Shown here piece after piece: positions 15,278 through 24,414 of a DNA stretch of 33,670 bases. Each line of letters starts with the position of its first letter. Position 1 is the first letter of the stretch. The DNA is from SZUA-365 sp964635845 (GTDB lineage: Bacteria > Bacteroidota > Ignavibacteria > SZUA-365). The stretch is taken from NCBI GenBank assembly GCA_964635845.1, contig CAZWNO010000035.1:1-33670 (forward strand), read 5' to 3'. The notes beneath the pieces were generated by a model. The model did no database searches. It was given only the letters and a program-made list of their open reading frames with translations, and was not told the origin of the DNA. Position numbers and translations under genes: made by a program.

Positions 15278-16908
15278 ACACAGAAGCAGGTGCGCACGAC
15301 ATTGAAGCGGGAGTCCATCTGGCGGACGTCCTGCACAGGATAGATACCCTGCTGGGGTTGCGCTATCAGCCGCATCAGTGGAGCGATCTGCTGCGGCTGC
15401 TGAAGCCGGCAGCCCGTGAACTCGGATTCTCCGATTCGACCACATTTCTTGCCTGTCTCGTGCGCGGCGAGTTCGACGAGCGCATGACCCGGGTGCTGGC
15501 CAAGCATCTGACGATCGGGGAATCCTATTTCTTCCGGGAGATCGTCGTATTCTCGATTCTCCGGGAACAGCTGCTCCCGTCCCTGCTCGAACGCAAGGAG
15601 GCGCAGGGCGACAGACAGATCCGCGTCTGGAGCGCGGGCTGCAGCACCGGCGAGGAAGTCTACACGATCGCGATTCTGCTTGATTCGTTCCTCCGAGGCA
15701 GGAGCGACTGGAAATACAGCGTGCTCGGCACCGATGTCAATCCCGTCGCGATCGAACGCGCGCGCGAGGGCGTCTACCGCGACTGGTCCTTCCGCGATCT
15801 CCCGTCGGAGATCCATAAGGATTACTTCGACAGGACCGAGGACGGCAGGCACATGGTCGCGCAGCGCATCCGTGAAAATACGGAGTTTCGGATGCTGAAT
15901 CTCGTGAGCGCCCCCGCACTCTATCCGGCGGGATTCGACCTCATATTCTGCCGCAATGTCATGATGTATTTCACCAGGGAAAAAGTGAAATCCGTCGTGC
16001 ATGGCTTCCGAAGGTCCCTGAAGGAAGAGGGATGGCTGATTCCGAGCATGACGGAGACGACCCTGATCAACAATCCGGGCTTTGAAGGCGTGCGGTTCGG
16101 TGAAGCGACGCTGTTTCGCAAGCAGCCCCATGTGGCGAAGTTCTTCAATTTCGTGCGTGCGGAATTCAGGCCCGTCGATTCCGCTGAGGGAGAATCCGCC
16201 TCGCCAACGAAAGGTCTGCGCAACCCGTTCGCGGGTCTGTTCCCTGATAGTGATCGCATGCGGCACGCAACCGATGCAGCGGCGGAGTCAGGGGAGGCTG
16301 CGGATCATACGCTGACGGCTGACCCAGGGGAAGGTACGGATCATCCGCGGACGGCGGATCCAGGGGAGGCTGCGGATCATCCGCGGACGGCGGATCCAGG
16401 GGAGGCTGCGGATCATCCGTGGACAGCGGAAGGCCTCCTCAGAGCAGCGCGGACGGCAGCACCGGACAGGGCCAGCAGCGTTCCCGGCGAAAACGATGGA
16501 AACGGGGAGATCGAACAGGTACACGAACTGATCCGCGAGGCGCGTCGTCACGCAGACGCCGGAAGGCTTGAGCAGGCGCTCTCCGCGACACGGGCGGCGA
16601 TCGCCCACAACAAGATGGATCCGCACGCGCATTTCATGCACGGAACGATTCTGCGCGAGAACGGCGATACGACACAGGCAATGCTGGCATTTGAACGCGC
16701 ACTCTATCTCAACCAGGATTTCATCCCGGCGCATTTCTCCATTGGAGCCCTCTATCACCACCTGGGAAACATGCCCAAAGCGCGCAGGCACTTCGGCATC
16801 GCCATGCAGCTGATCGAGGCACTGGGCGACATGGACATCGTGATCGAACCGGGTACCATCAGCGCACAGCGCATGGTGGAAATCATCCGTAACTTCATCG
16901 ACCGGTGA
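15274..16908 (+). CDS. CheR-type receptor methyltransferase with C-terminal TPR domain (WspC-like)
   Basis: The protein has 544 residues. An N-terminal helical CheR domain with LTIGESYFFRE (the family reads LTxxETxFFR) leads into the SAM-binding domain, with VWSAGCSTGEEVYTIAILL and FDLIFCRNVMMYF. A low-complexity linker (about 320-410) holds 12-residue repeats. Two or more TPRs follow (about 425-520, with HADAGRLEQALSATRAAIAHN). The enzyme methylates glutamates of the receptor for adaptation, and the TPR part probably docks it to the receptor or other proteins. The start is GTG at 15274, overlapping cheW by 4 nt. The stop overlaps the next CheW start by the same GTGA arrangement. Confidence 0.93.
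   Translation: MNTEAGAHDIEAGVHLADVLHRIDTLLGLRYQPHQWSDLLRLLKPAARELGFSDSTTFLACLVRGEFDERMTRVLAKHLTIGESYFFREIVVFSILREQLLPSLLERKEAQGDRQIRVWSAGCSTGEEVYTIAILLDSFLRGRSDWKYSVLGTDVNPVAIERAREGVYRDWSFRDLPSEIHKDYFDRTEDGRHMVAQRIRENTEFRMLNLVSAPALYPAGFDLIFCRNVMMYFTREKVKSVVHGFRRSLKEEGWLIPSMTETTLINNPGFEGVRFGEATLFRKQPHVAKFFNFVRAEFRPVDSAEGESASPTKGLRNPFAGLFPDSDRMRHATDAAAESGEAADHTLTADPGEGTDHPRTADPGEAADHPRTADPGEAADHPWTAEGLLRAARTAAPDRASSVPGENDGNGEIEQVHELIREARRHADAGRLEQALSATRAAIAHNKMDPHAHFMHGTILRENGDTTQAMLAFERALYLNQDFIPAHFSIGALYHHLGNMPKARRHFGIAMQLIEALGDMDIVIEPGTISAQRMVEIIRNFIDR
16300..16431 (+). repeat. In-frame 36-bp tandem repeat in the CheR-TPR linker
   Basis: Three full units and one partial unit of 36 bp lie at 16300-16335, 16336-16371, 16372-16407 and 16408-16431. 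Each encodes a variant of ADHPRTADPGEA. Units two and three are almost identical at the DNA level, so the array is recent or kept uniform, and its copy number may vary between strains. Confidence 0.9.
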
Positions 16909-17540
16909 ACATGAACGAAAGCATGGACACGGCATCGACCGATCAGCATCAATGGCAGCACATCCGGGAGCTGCTCGAGAGCGTGACCCGCCCGGACGGC
17001 AATCAGGAACGTGACGCTTGCCCGTCGGACAAGGCGATCCTCCGTGACCGTTCACAGGCGTATGCGCGCGTCAACGGCCGGGCCCAGGTCGAGGCGATCG
17101 AACGAGAGGATCTCGTGCTGTTCAAACTCGGAAACGATGTGTACGGTATCCCGTGCGACGAGATCGAAGAGGTGATCCCGCTGCAGAATCTGGTTGCCCT
17201 TCCCAACGCCAGCAGGGCGATACTCGGCATTTCCAGCCTGCGCGGAATTCTCTTCGCCGTGGTCGATCTCAAGCGCGTGCTCAATATCCCCGCATCCGAA
17301 CTGACGACCATGCATCGCGTCCTCATGATCCGGCACGAGAATTTCAAGGTCGGTTTCCTTGTCGACTCCGTGCAGGCTATGCGCGGATTCGACCGGCACG
17401 ATCTGCAGGAAATTCCGCCGGAGGTTCATGAGCGCTCGCGTTCCTATCTGCATGGACTCCTGAGTGGAAATGTCCTGATTCTCAATGCCCGAACCGTCCT
17501 GCAGGATCCACTGGTCGTCGGCGAGGGCAGGACAAGTTGA
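16905..17540 (+). CDS. CheW-like chemosensory coupling protein (second copy, WspD-like)
   Basis: The protein has 211 residues. About 70 N-terminal residues are extra, helical and of unknown role. One CheW domain follows (about 68-205), with LVLFKLGNDVYGIPCDEIEEVI, ISSLRGILFAVVDLKRVL and FKVGFLVDSVQAM. The start is taken as GTG at 16905, giving the 4-nt GTGA overlap with the CheR gene; an ATG at 16911 is a close alternative and shortens the protein by two residues. It should bridge the receptor at 17574 and the CheA at 19391. WspD of Pseudomonas also has an N-terminal extension before its CheW domain. Confidence 0.9.
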   Translation: MNMNESMDTASTDQHQWQHIRELLESVTRPDGNQERDACPSDKAILRDRSQAYARVNGRAQVEAIEREDLVLFKLGNDVYGIPCDEIEEVIPLQNLVALPNASRAILGISSLRGILFAVVDLKRVLNIPASELTTMHRVLMIRHENFKVGFLVDSVQAMRGFDRHDLQEIPPEVHERSRSYLHGLLSGNVLILNARTVLQDPLVVGEGRTS

Positions 17541-17573
17541 ACGAACGCTAGCATCAGACGAAAAGGATTCACC

Positions 17574-19370
17574 ATGCACTGGTTTACGAATCTGAAAACT
17601 AAGAACAAGCTCTTCGTCGGTTTCGGCGTCGTCATCGCGTTTCTTCTGGCGCTGATCATCGTCGAGAATCTGCAGTCGAGCCGTTCCCTGGCGGAGTACA
17701 AAACGCTGCAGGAAATCCACATCCCCTTGAACCAGGCGGGCGACGACCTGATCAGCGATCTGCTGCGGGAGCGCATGCTCTTCAACAAGCTCCGTCAGCA
17801 CGTCACGCCGCTCACATCCTCGGGCAATTTCGGCGAACTGCGGGAATTGCTCCTGCAGCAGCAGAACAAGATCCAGGGATTGGCCACCCGCACCAATAAC
17901 CTGATGGAAAATGCGCGGCAGAATCTTGCCGGCGACGAGGTGGAAACGTCACTCCAGAACGTCAACAGGCAGTACAGCAATCTCGTGCGTTCCCATGACG
18001 CGTTCACGGAACTGACGACGAAAGCGCTTCCGTTCATCGAGCAGGAGAACGCCGAGGCGCTGCGCGTTCTCCGGAAGGATTTCGAGGATAACGAAATGGC
18101 CTTCAACGGGGCGCTCGATCTGTTCGAATACGAGCTGCGCAACCTGTTCGGAGCGGCGCAGGACCGCATCAAATCGATCGAGGATACGGCACTGCTCGGA
18201 CGCGTGCTGATTTTCAGCATCGGCCTGCTGCTGGTCGTTTTCTTCGCAAGCATCATCTCGCGACAGATCTCTCGACCGCTGAGCATGGCGACGGAAATCG
18301 CGGAGCGTCTCGGCCAGGGAGACACGAGTATTCCGATCACCACCGATCGTCACGACGAGGTCGGCGAACTGCTGAAGACGCTCGAGAAATTACGCGCGAA
18401 TTCCGATCATGAAGCGCAGATTGCCGCACGCATCGCCGACGGGGATCTCACGGTCGAGATCACCCCGCTGTCCGACAAGGATGTGCTCGGGAAGGCTCTC
18501 TCGACAATGGTTCAGCGGCTGCGGACACAGATTCGCGAGATGATCGAGGGAATCAACGTCCTCGCAGCCGCGACCGCGGAACTGTCGTCCACCATGGTGC
18601 AGATCGGGGCCGGCGCTCGCGAAACCGCATCATCGGTGAATGAGACGGCCACCACCCTGCTCGAGGTAAAACAGGCCTCGCAGCTTTCCAACCAGAAAGC
18701 GAAGACGATCTCCGACAGCACGCAGCAGACCATGCGCATCTCCCACGACGGTGTGGAGGCCATCGAGAAGAGCATACAGAGCATGGAGAACATCCGCGAG
18801 CAGATGCGCGGCATCGCCGAGAGCATCATCAAGCTCAGCGAACAGGGACAGGCGATCGGTGAAATCGTGACTTCCGTCAACGATCTTGCCGAGCAGTCGA
18901 ATATTCTTGCCGTCAATGCCGCCATCGAGGCGGCAAAGGCGGGCGAGTACGGGAAGGGATTCACCGTCGTCGCGAAGGAGATCCGGAATCACGCCGAGCA
19001 GTCGAAGCAGGCGACGTCGAAGGTGCGGTCGATTCTGATCGACACGCAGAAGGCCACCGCCTCGGCAGTCATGGTCGCGGAACGCGGCACCAAGCTCGCC
19101 GAAGACGGCGCGCAGCTTTCGTCGCAGTCCGGAAAGGCGATACAGACTGTCATGAGGGGAATAAACGAAACGGCGGAATCGATGCTGCAGATCGCGGCGT
19201 CCGCGAAGGAACAGGTCGTCGGGCTCGATCAGGTGACCACCGCCATCCAGCATATCAAGAACGCCAGCGAACAGAATGTGGAGTCTATCCACCAGGTCGA
19301 ACTGACCGCCCAGAATCTCAAGGAACTGGGCACGCGGCTGCAGCGCTTTGTCGAGCGGTACATCCTCTGA
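17574..19370 (+). CDS. Methyl-accepting chemotaxis protein (WspA-like receptor)
   Basis: The protein has 598 residues. Transmembrane helix 1 (about 13-33) is followed by a periplasmic helical domain (about 34-205) of the four-helix-bundle type, transmembrane helix 2 (about 208-230), a HAMP domain (about 230-285) and a long cytoplasmic signalling coiled coil. The hairpin tip carries LAEQSNILAVNAAIEAAKAG followed by EYGKGFTVVAKEIR, the conserved region that binds CheW and CheA. The periplasmic part shows no PAS or Cache features, so, like WspA, it may sense envelope or surface stress rather than a small ligand; this is inference. It is the only receptor in the operon and starts 33 nt after cheW. 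Confidence 0.95.
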   Translation: MHWFTNLKTKNKLFVGFGVVIAFLLALIIVENLQSSRSLAEYKTLQEIHIPLNQAGDDLISDLLRERMLFNKLRQHVTPLTSSGNFGELRELLLQQQNKIQGLATRTNNLMENARQNLAGDEVETSLQNVNRQYSNLVRSHDAFTELTTKALPFIEQENAEALRVLRKDFEDNEMAFNGALDLFEYELRNLFGAAQDRIKSIEDTALLGRVLIFSIGLLLVVFFASIISRQISRPLSMATEIAERLGQGDTSIPITTDRHDEVGELLKTLEKLRANSDHEAQIAARIADGDLTVEITPLSDKDVLGKALSTMVQRLRTQIREMIEGINVLAAATAELSSTMVQIGAGARETASSVNETATTLLEVKQASQLSNQKAKTISDSTQQTMRISHDGVEAIEKSIQSMENIREQMRGIAESIIKLSEQGQAIGEIVTSVNDLAEQSNILAVNAAIEAAKAGEYGKGFTVVAKEIRNHAEQSKQATSKVRSILIDTQKATASAVMVAERGTKLAEDGAQLSSQSGKAIQTVMRGINETAESMLQIAASAKEQVVGLDQVTTAIQHIKNASEQNVESIHQVELTAQNLKELGTRLQRFVERYIL

Positions 19371-19390
19371 TTCCCCACGCAGAGAGCGTC

Positions 19391-21988
19391 ATGAACGAAG
19401 TGGAATTCCTGAATAAACTGCGTGAAGCCTTTGCCATCGAGGCGGACGAGCACTTCCACACGATCAGCAAGTGCCTGACCGATCTCGAACACGCATCCAA
19501 CGGGCAACGGCAGGGAGTGATCGAACTCATCTTTCGCGAGGCGCACAGTCTGAAGGGAGCCGCGCGCGCCATCAATCGCGTCGATATCGAGGCGCTGTGC
19601 CAGTCGCTGGAAAGCCTGTTCGCCCTGTGGAAAAAGGATCCGAGCGTCGCCCATCAGCGGCAGTTCGACCTGTCCTCCGAAGCGGTGGACATTCTGGCGG
19701 AGATGCTGGCCAGCGATACCGAGTTGTCACTGAACTCGGAACCACTGGTCTCGGTGATCGAACAGCTCAGGATCGAGAGTTCCCAGAAGGGCCGCGAGCC
19801 TGCCGCGTCGCAGCCGGCGACGGATCGTGGAATCCCTGCGCCGGGAAACCCGGGACCGGATGGACATCGGCCGGTCGGGGAGCGTCCCATGTATTCAGAC
19901 TCTCCGATCCCATATATTCCGGCGGCACAGGACGGGACGGCTCTCCCGCACAGTGCTCCCAGTGCGCACGCGGGTAATGCGCTCCCAGACTCCGGATCAT
20001 CCGCGCTCGCCCATCCGCTCGATTCCGCGGCGACCTCGCCGTCCACGACAGTCCCGTCGACCCCGTCGACCTCGTCGACCGCGGCAGCTCCGTCACCCGC
20101 GGCAGCTCCGTCACCCGCGGCAGCTCCGTCGACCGCGGCAGCTCCGTCGACCGCGGCAGCACCGTCGACCGCGGCAGCACCTCCGCTCACCGGTGCGGGC
20201 ACCGCGTTCCGCAGTGTCAAGGATACGATCCGCGTACCGATCGGAGAACTCGAGTCGCTGTACAGGCAGACGGAGGAACTGGGCGGAATCAGTTTCATGC
20301 TGGGCCGGCATGCGGCGGATCTGCGGCGGGTTATGGATCAGTGCCGAGAATGGATACGCGAGTATCACAAGCAGCGCCAGAGCGTTCTCGGTGCATCGCC
20401 CTTGAACAGCAGCCGCCAGCGCATGGGAGAAACGGATGCGAATCAGCTCGAACAGCTGCAGAACTTCATGAAGTGGACCGCGCGGCAGATCGAGGGGATC
20501 GAATCCGCTGTCGGAAAGAATCTCGAAGACGGCCGCGGGACGATGTACATCCTGGAGAGCATGTCGGAAGCGATGATGGACAACGCCAAGCAGCTGCTGC
20601 TTCTGCCATTCTCGCTCGTGACCGATCCGCTTCCCGGCATCGTGCGAAAACTCGCCCGGGACCTGGGCAAGGATGTGCGTTTCCAGATTGAGGGAGAGGA
20701 GATCCGCATCGACAAGCGCATCCTCGAAGCGCTGAAGGATCCGATGATGCACCTGCTGCGCAACAGTCTCGATCACGGCATCGAGGATGCAGCCACGCGG
20801 GCGAGCCGGCAGAAGCCGGTGACGGGAAACATCACATTGCAGATCCGGACCGCCCGCGACAGCAGGATCGAGCTGCTGCTCGAAGACGACGGCGGAGGCA
20901 TCGACATCGCGCGCGTCAAGCAGAAGGCGATTGCAGAAGGACTGCTCGCGGCGGAGAAGGCCGCGAAAATGACGGACAGTGATGTCCTTGACCTCGTCTT
21001 CCTCTCCGGCGTCACGACGAGTCCGATGATAACGGACCTGTCCGGAAGGGGAGTCGGACTCGACGTCGTGCGGGAGAATATACTCGCGATCGGAGGAGAA
21101 ATCGAGATCGAAACGGAAGCGGGCAAACGCACGCTGTTCCGTATTTCCCTTCCGCTATCGCTGTCCAATGCGCGCGGCGTCCTCGTGCGCAGCCAGGGAA
21201 GGCTCTATGTGGTGCCCCTGCAGTTTGTCGAACGAGGTATCAGCGTGCACCGGGAGAATTTCTCGCAGCTGGACGGCAAGGCTGTCATGGACTATCACGG
21301 ACGTACCGTCACGGTCCGGCGCCTCGAGGAGATACTCAGCGGATACGGCCCGGGCAAGAGGGAGGAGCGCCCCCATGCGACGGTGCTGATGCTGCGTGTC
21401 GCATCGCATCTGCTCGCGATTGAGGTCGATGAAATCCTCTGGGAGCAGGATGTGGTGATCAAGCCGCTGCCTGCGCCGGTCTCCCGGATCCGTACGATCG
21501 CGGGTGCGACGCTGCTTGGCACGGGCGAACTCGTCCTGGTGCTGCAGGTTCCGGATCTGCTCGAGGCTTCGCGCGGCGTCGCAGCGAACGCGAAAGCCGA
21601 GCTGCTGCAGCAGGGCGAGCAGCGGAGACAGCGGCTCCTGGTCGTGGACGATTCGATCACCTCGCGAGTGCTTCTCCACGATATTCTCGTTTCGACGGGA
21701 TTCGAGGTCAAGACCGCCGTCGACGGCATCGACGCCCTCACCCACATGCGCGAAGAGCAATTCGACCTCATCGTGTCTGATGTCGAGATGCCGCGGATGA
21801 ACGGTTTCGAACTCACGGAAACCCTGCGCAGGGATGATAAAATGCACGACATCCCTGTTGTGCTCGTTACGGGACTCGAATCCCAGGAGGATCGCGAACG
21901 CGGATTTGACGTCGGCGCCAATGCCTATATCAACAAGAGCAGTTTCGATCAGAGCAACCTCATCGAGGTGATCGAGAGGTTGATCTGA
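19391..21988 (+). CDS. Hybrid CheA kinase with C-terminal receiver (WspE-like)
   Basis: The protein has 865 residues. It holds an HPt domain (about 1-110) with phospho-acceptor His52 in REAHSLKGAARA, and a Pro/Ala/Ser-rich linker (about 150-270) with 6-residue repeats. A dimerisation region and a HATPase domain follow (about 430-600; HLLRNSLDHGIE, LEDDGGGIDI, GRGVGLDVV), then a CheW-like domain (about 600-740) and a CheY-like receiver (about 750-865) with Asp797 (VSDVEMPRMNGFE). Autophosphorylation on His52 is controlled by the receptor array. The fused receiver may be a phosphate sink, as proposed for similar kinases. The stop is one base before the CheB start. Its likely outputs are CheB (weakened receiver) and the receiver-kinase at 23099. 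Confidence 0.95.
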   Translation: MNEVEFLNKLREAFAIEADEHFHTISKCLTDLEHASNGQRQGVIELIFREAHSLKGAARAINRVDIEALCQSLESLFALWKKDPSVAHQRQFDLSSEAVDILAEMLASDTELSLNSEPLVSVIEQLRIESSQKGREPAASQPATDRGIPAPGNPGPDGHRPVGERPMYSDSPIPYIPAAQDGTALPHSAPSAHAGNALPDSGSSALAHPLDSAATSPSTTVPSTPSTSSTAAAPSPAAAPSPAAAPSTAAAPSTAAAPSTAAAPPLTGAGTAFRSVKDTIRVPIGELESLYRQTEELGGISFMLGRHAADLRRVMDQCREWIREYHKQRQSVLGASPLNSSRQRMGETDANQLEQLQNFMKWTARQIEGIESAVGKNLEDGRGTMYILESMSEAMMDNAKQLLLLPFSLVTDPLPGIVRKLARDLGKDVRFQIEGEEIRIDKRILEALKDPMMHLLRNSLDHGIEDAATRASRQKPVTGNITLQIRTARDSRIELLLEDDGGGIDIARVKQKAIAEGLLAAEKAAKMTDSDVLDLVFLSGVTTSPMITDLSGRGVGLDVVRENILAIGGEIEIETEAGKRTLFRISLPLSLSNARGVLVRSQGRLYVVPLQFVERGISVHRENFSQLDGKAVMDYHGRTVTVRRLEEILSGYGPGKREERPHATVLMLRVASHLLAIEVDEILWEQDVVIKPLPAPVSRIRTIAGATLLGTGELVLVLQVPDLLEASRGVAANAKAELLQQGEQRRQRLLVVDDSITSRVLLHDILVSTGFEVKTAVDGIDALTHMREEQFDLIVSDVEMPRMNGFELTETLRRDDKMHDIPVVLVTGLESQEDRERGFDVGANAYINKSSFDQSNLIEVIERLI
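20084..20182 (+). repeat. In-frame 18-bp tandem repeat in the CheA linker
   Basis: Five consecutive 18-bp units start at 20084, 20102, 20120, 20138 and 20156, with a partial sixth at 20174. They encode AAPSPA or AAPSTA hexapeptides. They extend the flexible linker between the HPt and dimerisation domains and differ only by single bases, which suggests slippage-driven expansion. Confidence 0.9.
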
Positions 21989-21989
21989 G

Positions 21990-23045
21990 ATGGTACGCGT
22001 ATTCGCGATAGCATACACATCCGAATGGGCGCGGCGTATCGAATGCCTTTGCGCCGAACGCGATGACGTGCAGATCTCCCGCCTGACATTCGGCAGCGAA
22101 AACGTGCTTGAACAGCTCGGGCATTCATCCGCCCAGATCGTAGCGATCGAGGGCGGTCCGGAGTGGAATCGTGTCCGCGATGTGACACGATCGATCATGG
22201 AGGCGCATCCGCTGCCCGTGGTCATCCTCGTCACGGAGGAGCGCGCGCGCGCGACTCCCCACGCCGACGAATCGCTCGAAGCGGGCGCATTGAGCGTGCT
22301 GACCATTCCTGCGTTCGATGAACGTCGTGATGATCAGGCACTCGCCGAGCAGCTCGCGAAAAGCCTTCGGCTCATGGCTGAAATCAAGGTGGTCCGCCGC
22401 TGGGACAGCGCGAAGCTGGAATCCCTTTCACGTCCCATGCCGGCCCAGCCCGTCGCAGTCCGGCACGAGCATCATCTCGACATCATTGCCGTAGGCGCTT
22501 CCGCCGGAGGGACCAAGGCGCTTCAGGAGGTCTTCTCGCATCTGCCGCATGAATTTCCTCTGCCCGTTCTCGTCGTGCAGCATATCGCCAAGGGGTATCT
22601 CCATGGCCTGGCCCGGTGGCTGGGAGAGCAGACAGCCCTGCGCGTGACAATCGCGGAAAACGGCTGCCTCCTCGACGGGGGGACGGTCTATCTCGCTCCC
22701 GATGACGTTCATTTGACAGTTGACGGAAAACATCGTATTCTACTCGCCGATGATGAGCCGATCAACGGTTTCAAGCCTTCGATCGATCGGCTCTTCCGCA
22801 GTATTCATGAATCCTACGGAGGCCATGCGATCGCGGTGCTGCTGTCGGGCATGGGCAACGATGGCGCCCAGGAAATGCGCCGCCTCCATCTCGCAGGGGC
22901 GGTCACCATCGCGCAGGACAAGGCGACCTCCCTCATCCACGGAATACCGGGTGAAGCGATAAAACTCGCCGCAGTCAGCTCGGTACTGCCCATACAGGAG
23001 ATCGGTCCCGCCCTCCTGACTCTTTCAGCCCTGAAGCACGCGTAG
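21990..23045 (+). CDS. CheB-type receptor methylesterase with degenerate receiver (WspF-like)
   Basis: The protein has 351 residues. The C-terminal methylesterase domain (about 160-345) is intact, with Ser171 in GASAGG, His198 in VVQHIAKGY and Asp291 in GMGNDGA. The N-terminal 130 residues have the size and strand pattern of a receiver but lack its chemistry. No acidic pair is seen after strand 1 (IAYTSEW), the acceptor position reads IVAIEGGP with Glu54 instead of Asp, and the usual Lys-Pro is replaced by TIP. The enzyme should still remove methyl groups from the receptor, but control by phosphorylation looks lost, or the glutamate could mimic a constitutive state. It begins one base after cheA ends. 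Confidence 0.92.
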   Translation: MVRVFAIAYTSEWARRIECLCAERDDVQISRLTFGSENVLEQLGHSSAQIVAIEGGPEWNRVRDVTRSIMEAHPLPVVILVTEERARATPHADESLEAGALSVLTIPAFDERRDDQALAEQLAKSLRLMAEIKVVRRWDSAKLESLSRPMPAQPVAVRHEHHLDIIAVGASAGGTKALQEVFSHLPHEFPLPVLVVQHIAKGYLHGLARWLGEQTALRVTIAENGCLLDGGTVYLAPDDVHLTVDGKHRILLADDEPINGFKPSIDRLFRSIHESYGGHAIAVLLSGMGNDGAQEMRRLHLAGAVTIAQDKATSLIHGIPGEAIKLAAVSSVLPIQEIGPALLTLSALKHA

Positions 23046-23098
23046 TTCTCGCACGTACTGGATGCTCGGTTTCAGGCATTTCTCCACAGACGGACATC

Positions 23099-24388
23099 AT
23101 GTCAACCGGAATTGAAATACTGGTCGTCGAAGACAGCCCGACGCAGGCGCTGAAGCTCAAGTACATCCTCGAGAAGCAGGAATATGCGGTCCGTCTCGCC
23201 ACCAACGGACGCGAAGGGCTCGAGGCCATCGCACAGAACCGGCCATCCATGGTCATCTCGGACGTCCTGATGCCCGAGATGGACGGCTACGAATTCTGCG
23301 CGCGCATCAAGGCCGACCCCGAACTCAGCACCATTCCAGTCATTCTTCTCACGACGCTCTCGGATCCGCAGGACATCATCCGCGGGCTTGAAAGCGGGGC
23401 GGACAATTTCCTCAACAAGCCTTACAGCGAGGAGGCGCTTCTCTCCCGCATCAAGTATATCCTCGTGAACATGGATGTCCGCACGCGCATGCGCACCGGC
23501 ATGGGCATCGAGATCTACTTCGCGAACAAGAAGCACTATCTCACCTCCGAGCGCATTCAGATCATCGATCTCCTGCTCTCGACCTATGAGAATGCGGTGG
23601 AGAAGAACCGCGAACTGGAGCAGGCCAACAAGAAACTGCGCGCCGTGCAGGAAGAGATCGAGAAGAGCAACGAACAGCTGAAACAGTTGAACGAACAGAA
23701 GAACATGCTGCTCGGGATGGCTGCGCATGATCTGCGCAATCCGCTCTACCTGATCGAAGGCTACAGCGAGTTCCTCGTGAAAGAGAACAGCGGGAATCTC
23801 AGTGACGATCAGCGCACGATCATCTCGGCGATACAGAGCAGCAGCACGTACATGGTGCAGATGATCAACGACCTGCTCGACGTGCATAAGATTGAAACGG
23901 GGAAAATGGATCTGAAACTCGAGATGGCCGATTTCTCGGAAGTGGTGCGCAGCGTGATCGAACGCAACGCGTTCGGCGCGAAAAACAAGGGCGTGGAGAT
24001 CACGGTCTCGGTTCCGGAGAGCATCCCCCATTTCCTCTTCGATCCTTCGCGCGTCGAACAGGTCATGGGCAATCTTCTCGACAATGCGATCAAATTTTCC
24101 TTCAAAGGCTCCGCCATTGAGGTATCCGTGCAGTACGACGAAACCGAAGTGCTGTTTTCGGTCCGTGACCATGGCCCGGGCATCCCCGAAAAGGAGCTGG
24201 GGAAACTGTTCAAGCCCTTCAGCACAACCAGCGTGAAGCCCACGGGAAACGAGAAAAGCACGGGATTGGGGCTGGCCATCGCCCAGAACATCATCGCCAG
24301 GCACAGCGGACGTATCTGGGTGGATAGCGAGACAGGGAAGGGCTCGCAATTCAGTTTCACCCTGCCCGTTCGCCGGCAGGTACAGTGA
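23099..24388 (+). CDS. Receiver-histidine kinase in the WspR position of the chemosensory operon
   Basis: The protein has 429 residues. A receiver with Asp55 (VISDVLMPEMDGYEF) is followed by a coiled coil (about 160-200). A HisKA domain with His210 (AAHDLRNPLYLIEGYSEFL) and a HATPase (LLDNAIKFS, DHGPGIP, STGLGLAIAQ) complete it. There are no membrane segments. In Wsp operons this position holds a receiver-GGDEF diguanylate cyclase; here the receiver is joined to a second kinase, so the array would control a further phosphotransfer step instead of making cyclic di-GMP directly. The next downstream regulator is the OmpR-type protein at 24500, a possible but unproven target. A terminator follows 27 nt after the stop. 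Confidence 0.93.
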   Translation: MSTGIEILVVEDSPTQALKLKYILEKQEYAVRLATNGREGLEAIAQNRPSMVISDVLMPEMDGYEFCARIKADPELSTIPVILLTTLSDPQDIIRGLESGADNFLNKPYSEEALLSRIKYILVNMDVRTRMRTGMGIEIYFANKKHYLTSERIQIIDLLLSTYENAVEKNRELEQANKKLRAVQEEIEKSNEQLKQLNEQKNMLLGMAAHDLRNPLYLIEGYSEFLVKENSGNLSDDQRTIISAIQSSSTYMVQMINDLLDVHKIETGKMDLKLEMADFSEVVRSVIERNAFGAKNKGVEITVSVPESIPHFLFDPSRVEQVMGNLLDNAIKFSFKGSAIEVSVQYDETEVLFSVRDHGPGIPEKELGKLFKPFSTTSVKPTGNEKSTGLGLAIAQNIIARHSGRIWVDSETGKGSQFSFTLPVRRQVQ

Positions 24389-24414
24389 CAGCGGCGGGAA
24401 ACGATGAACCGCGG

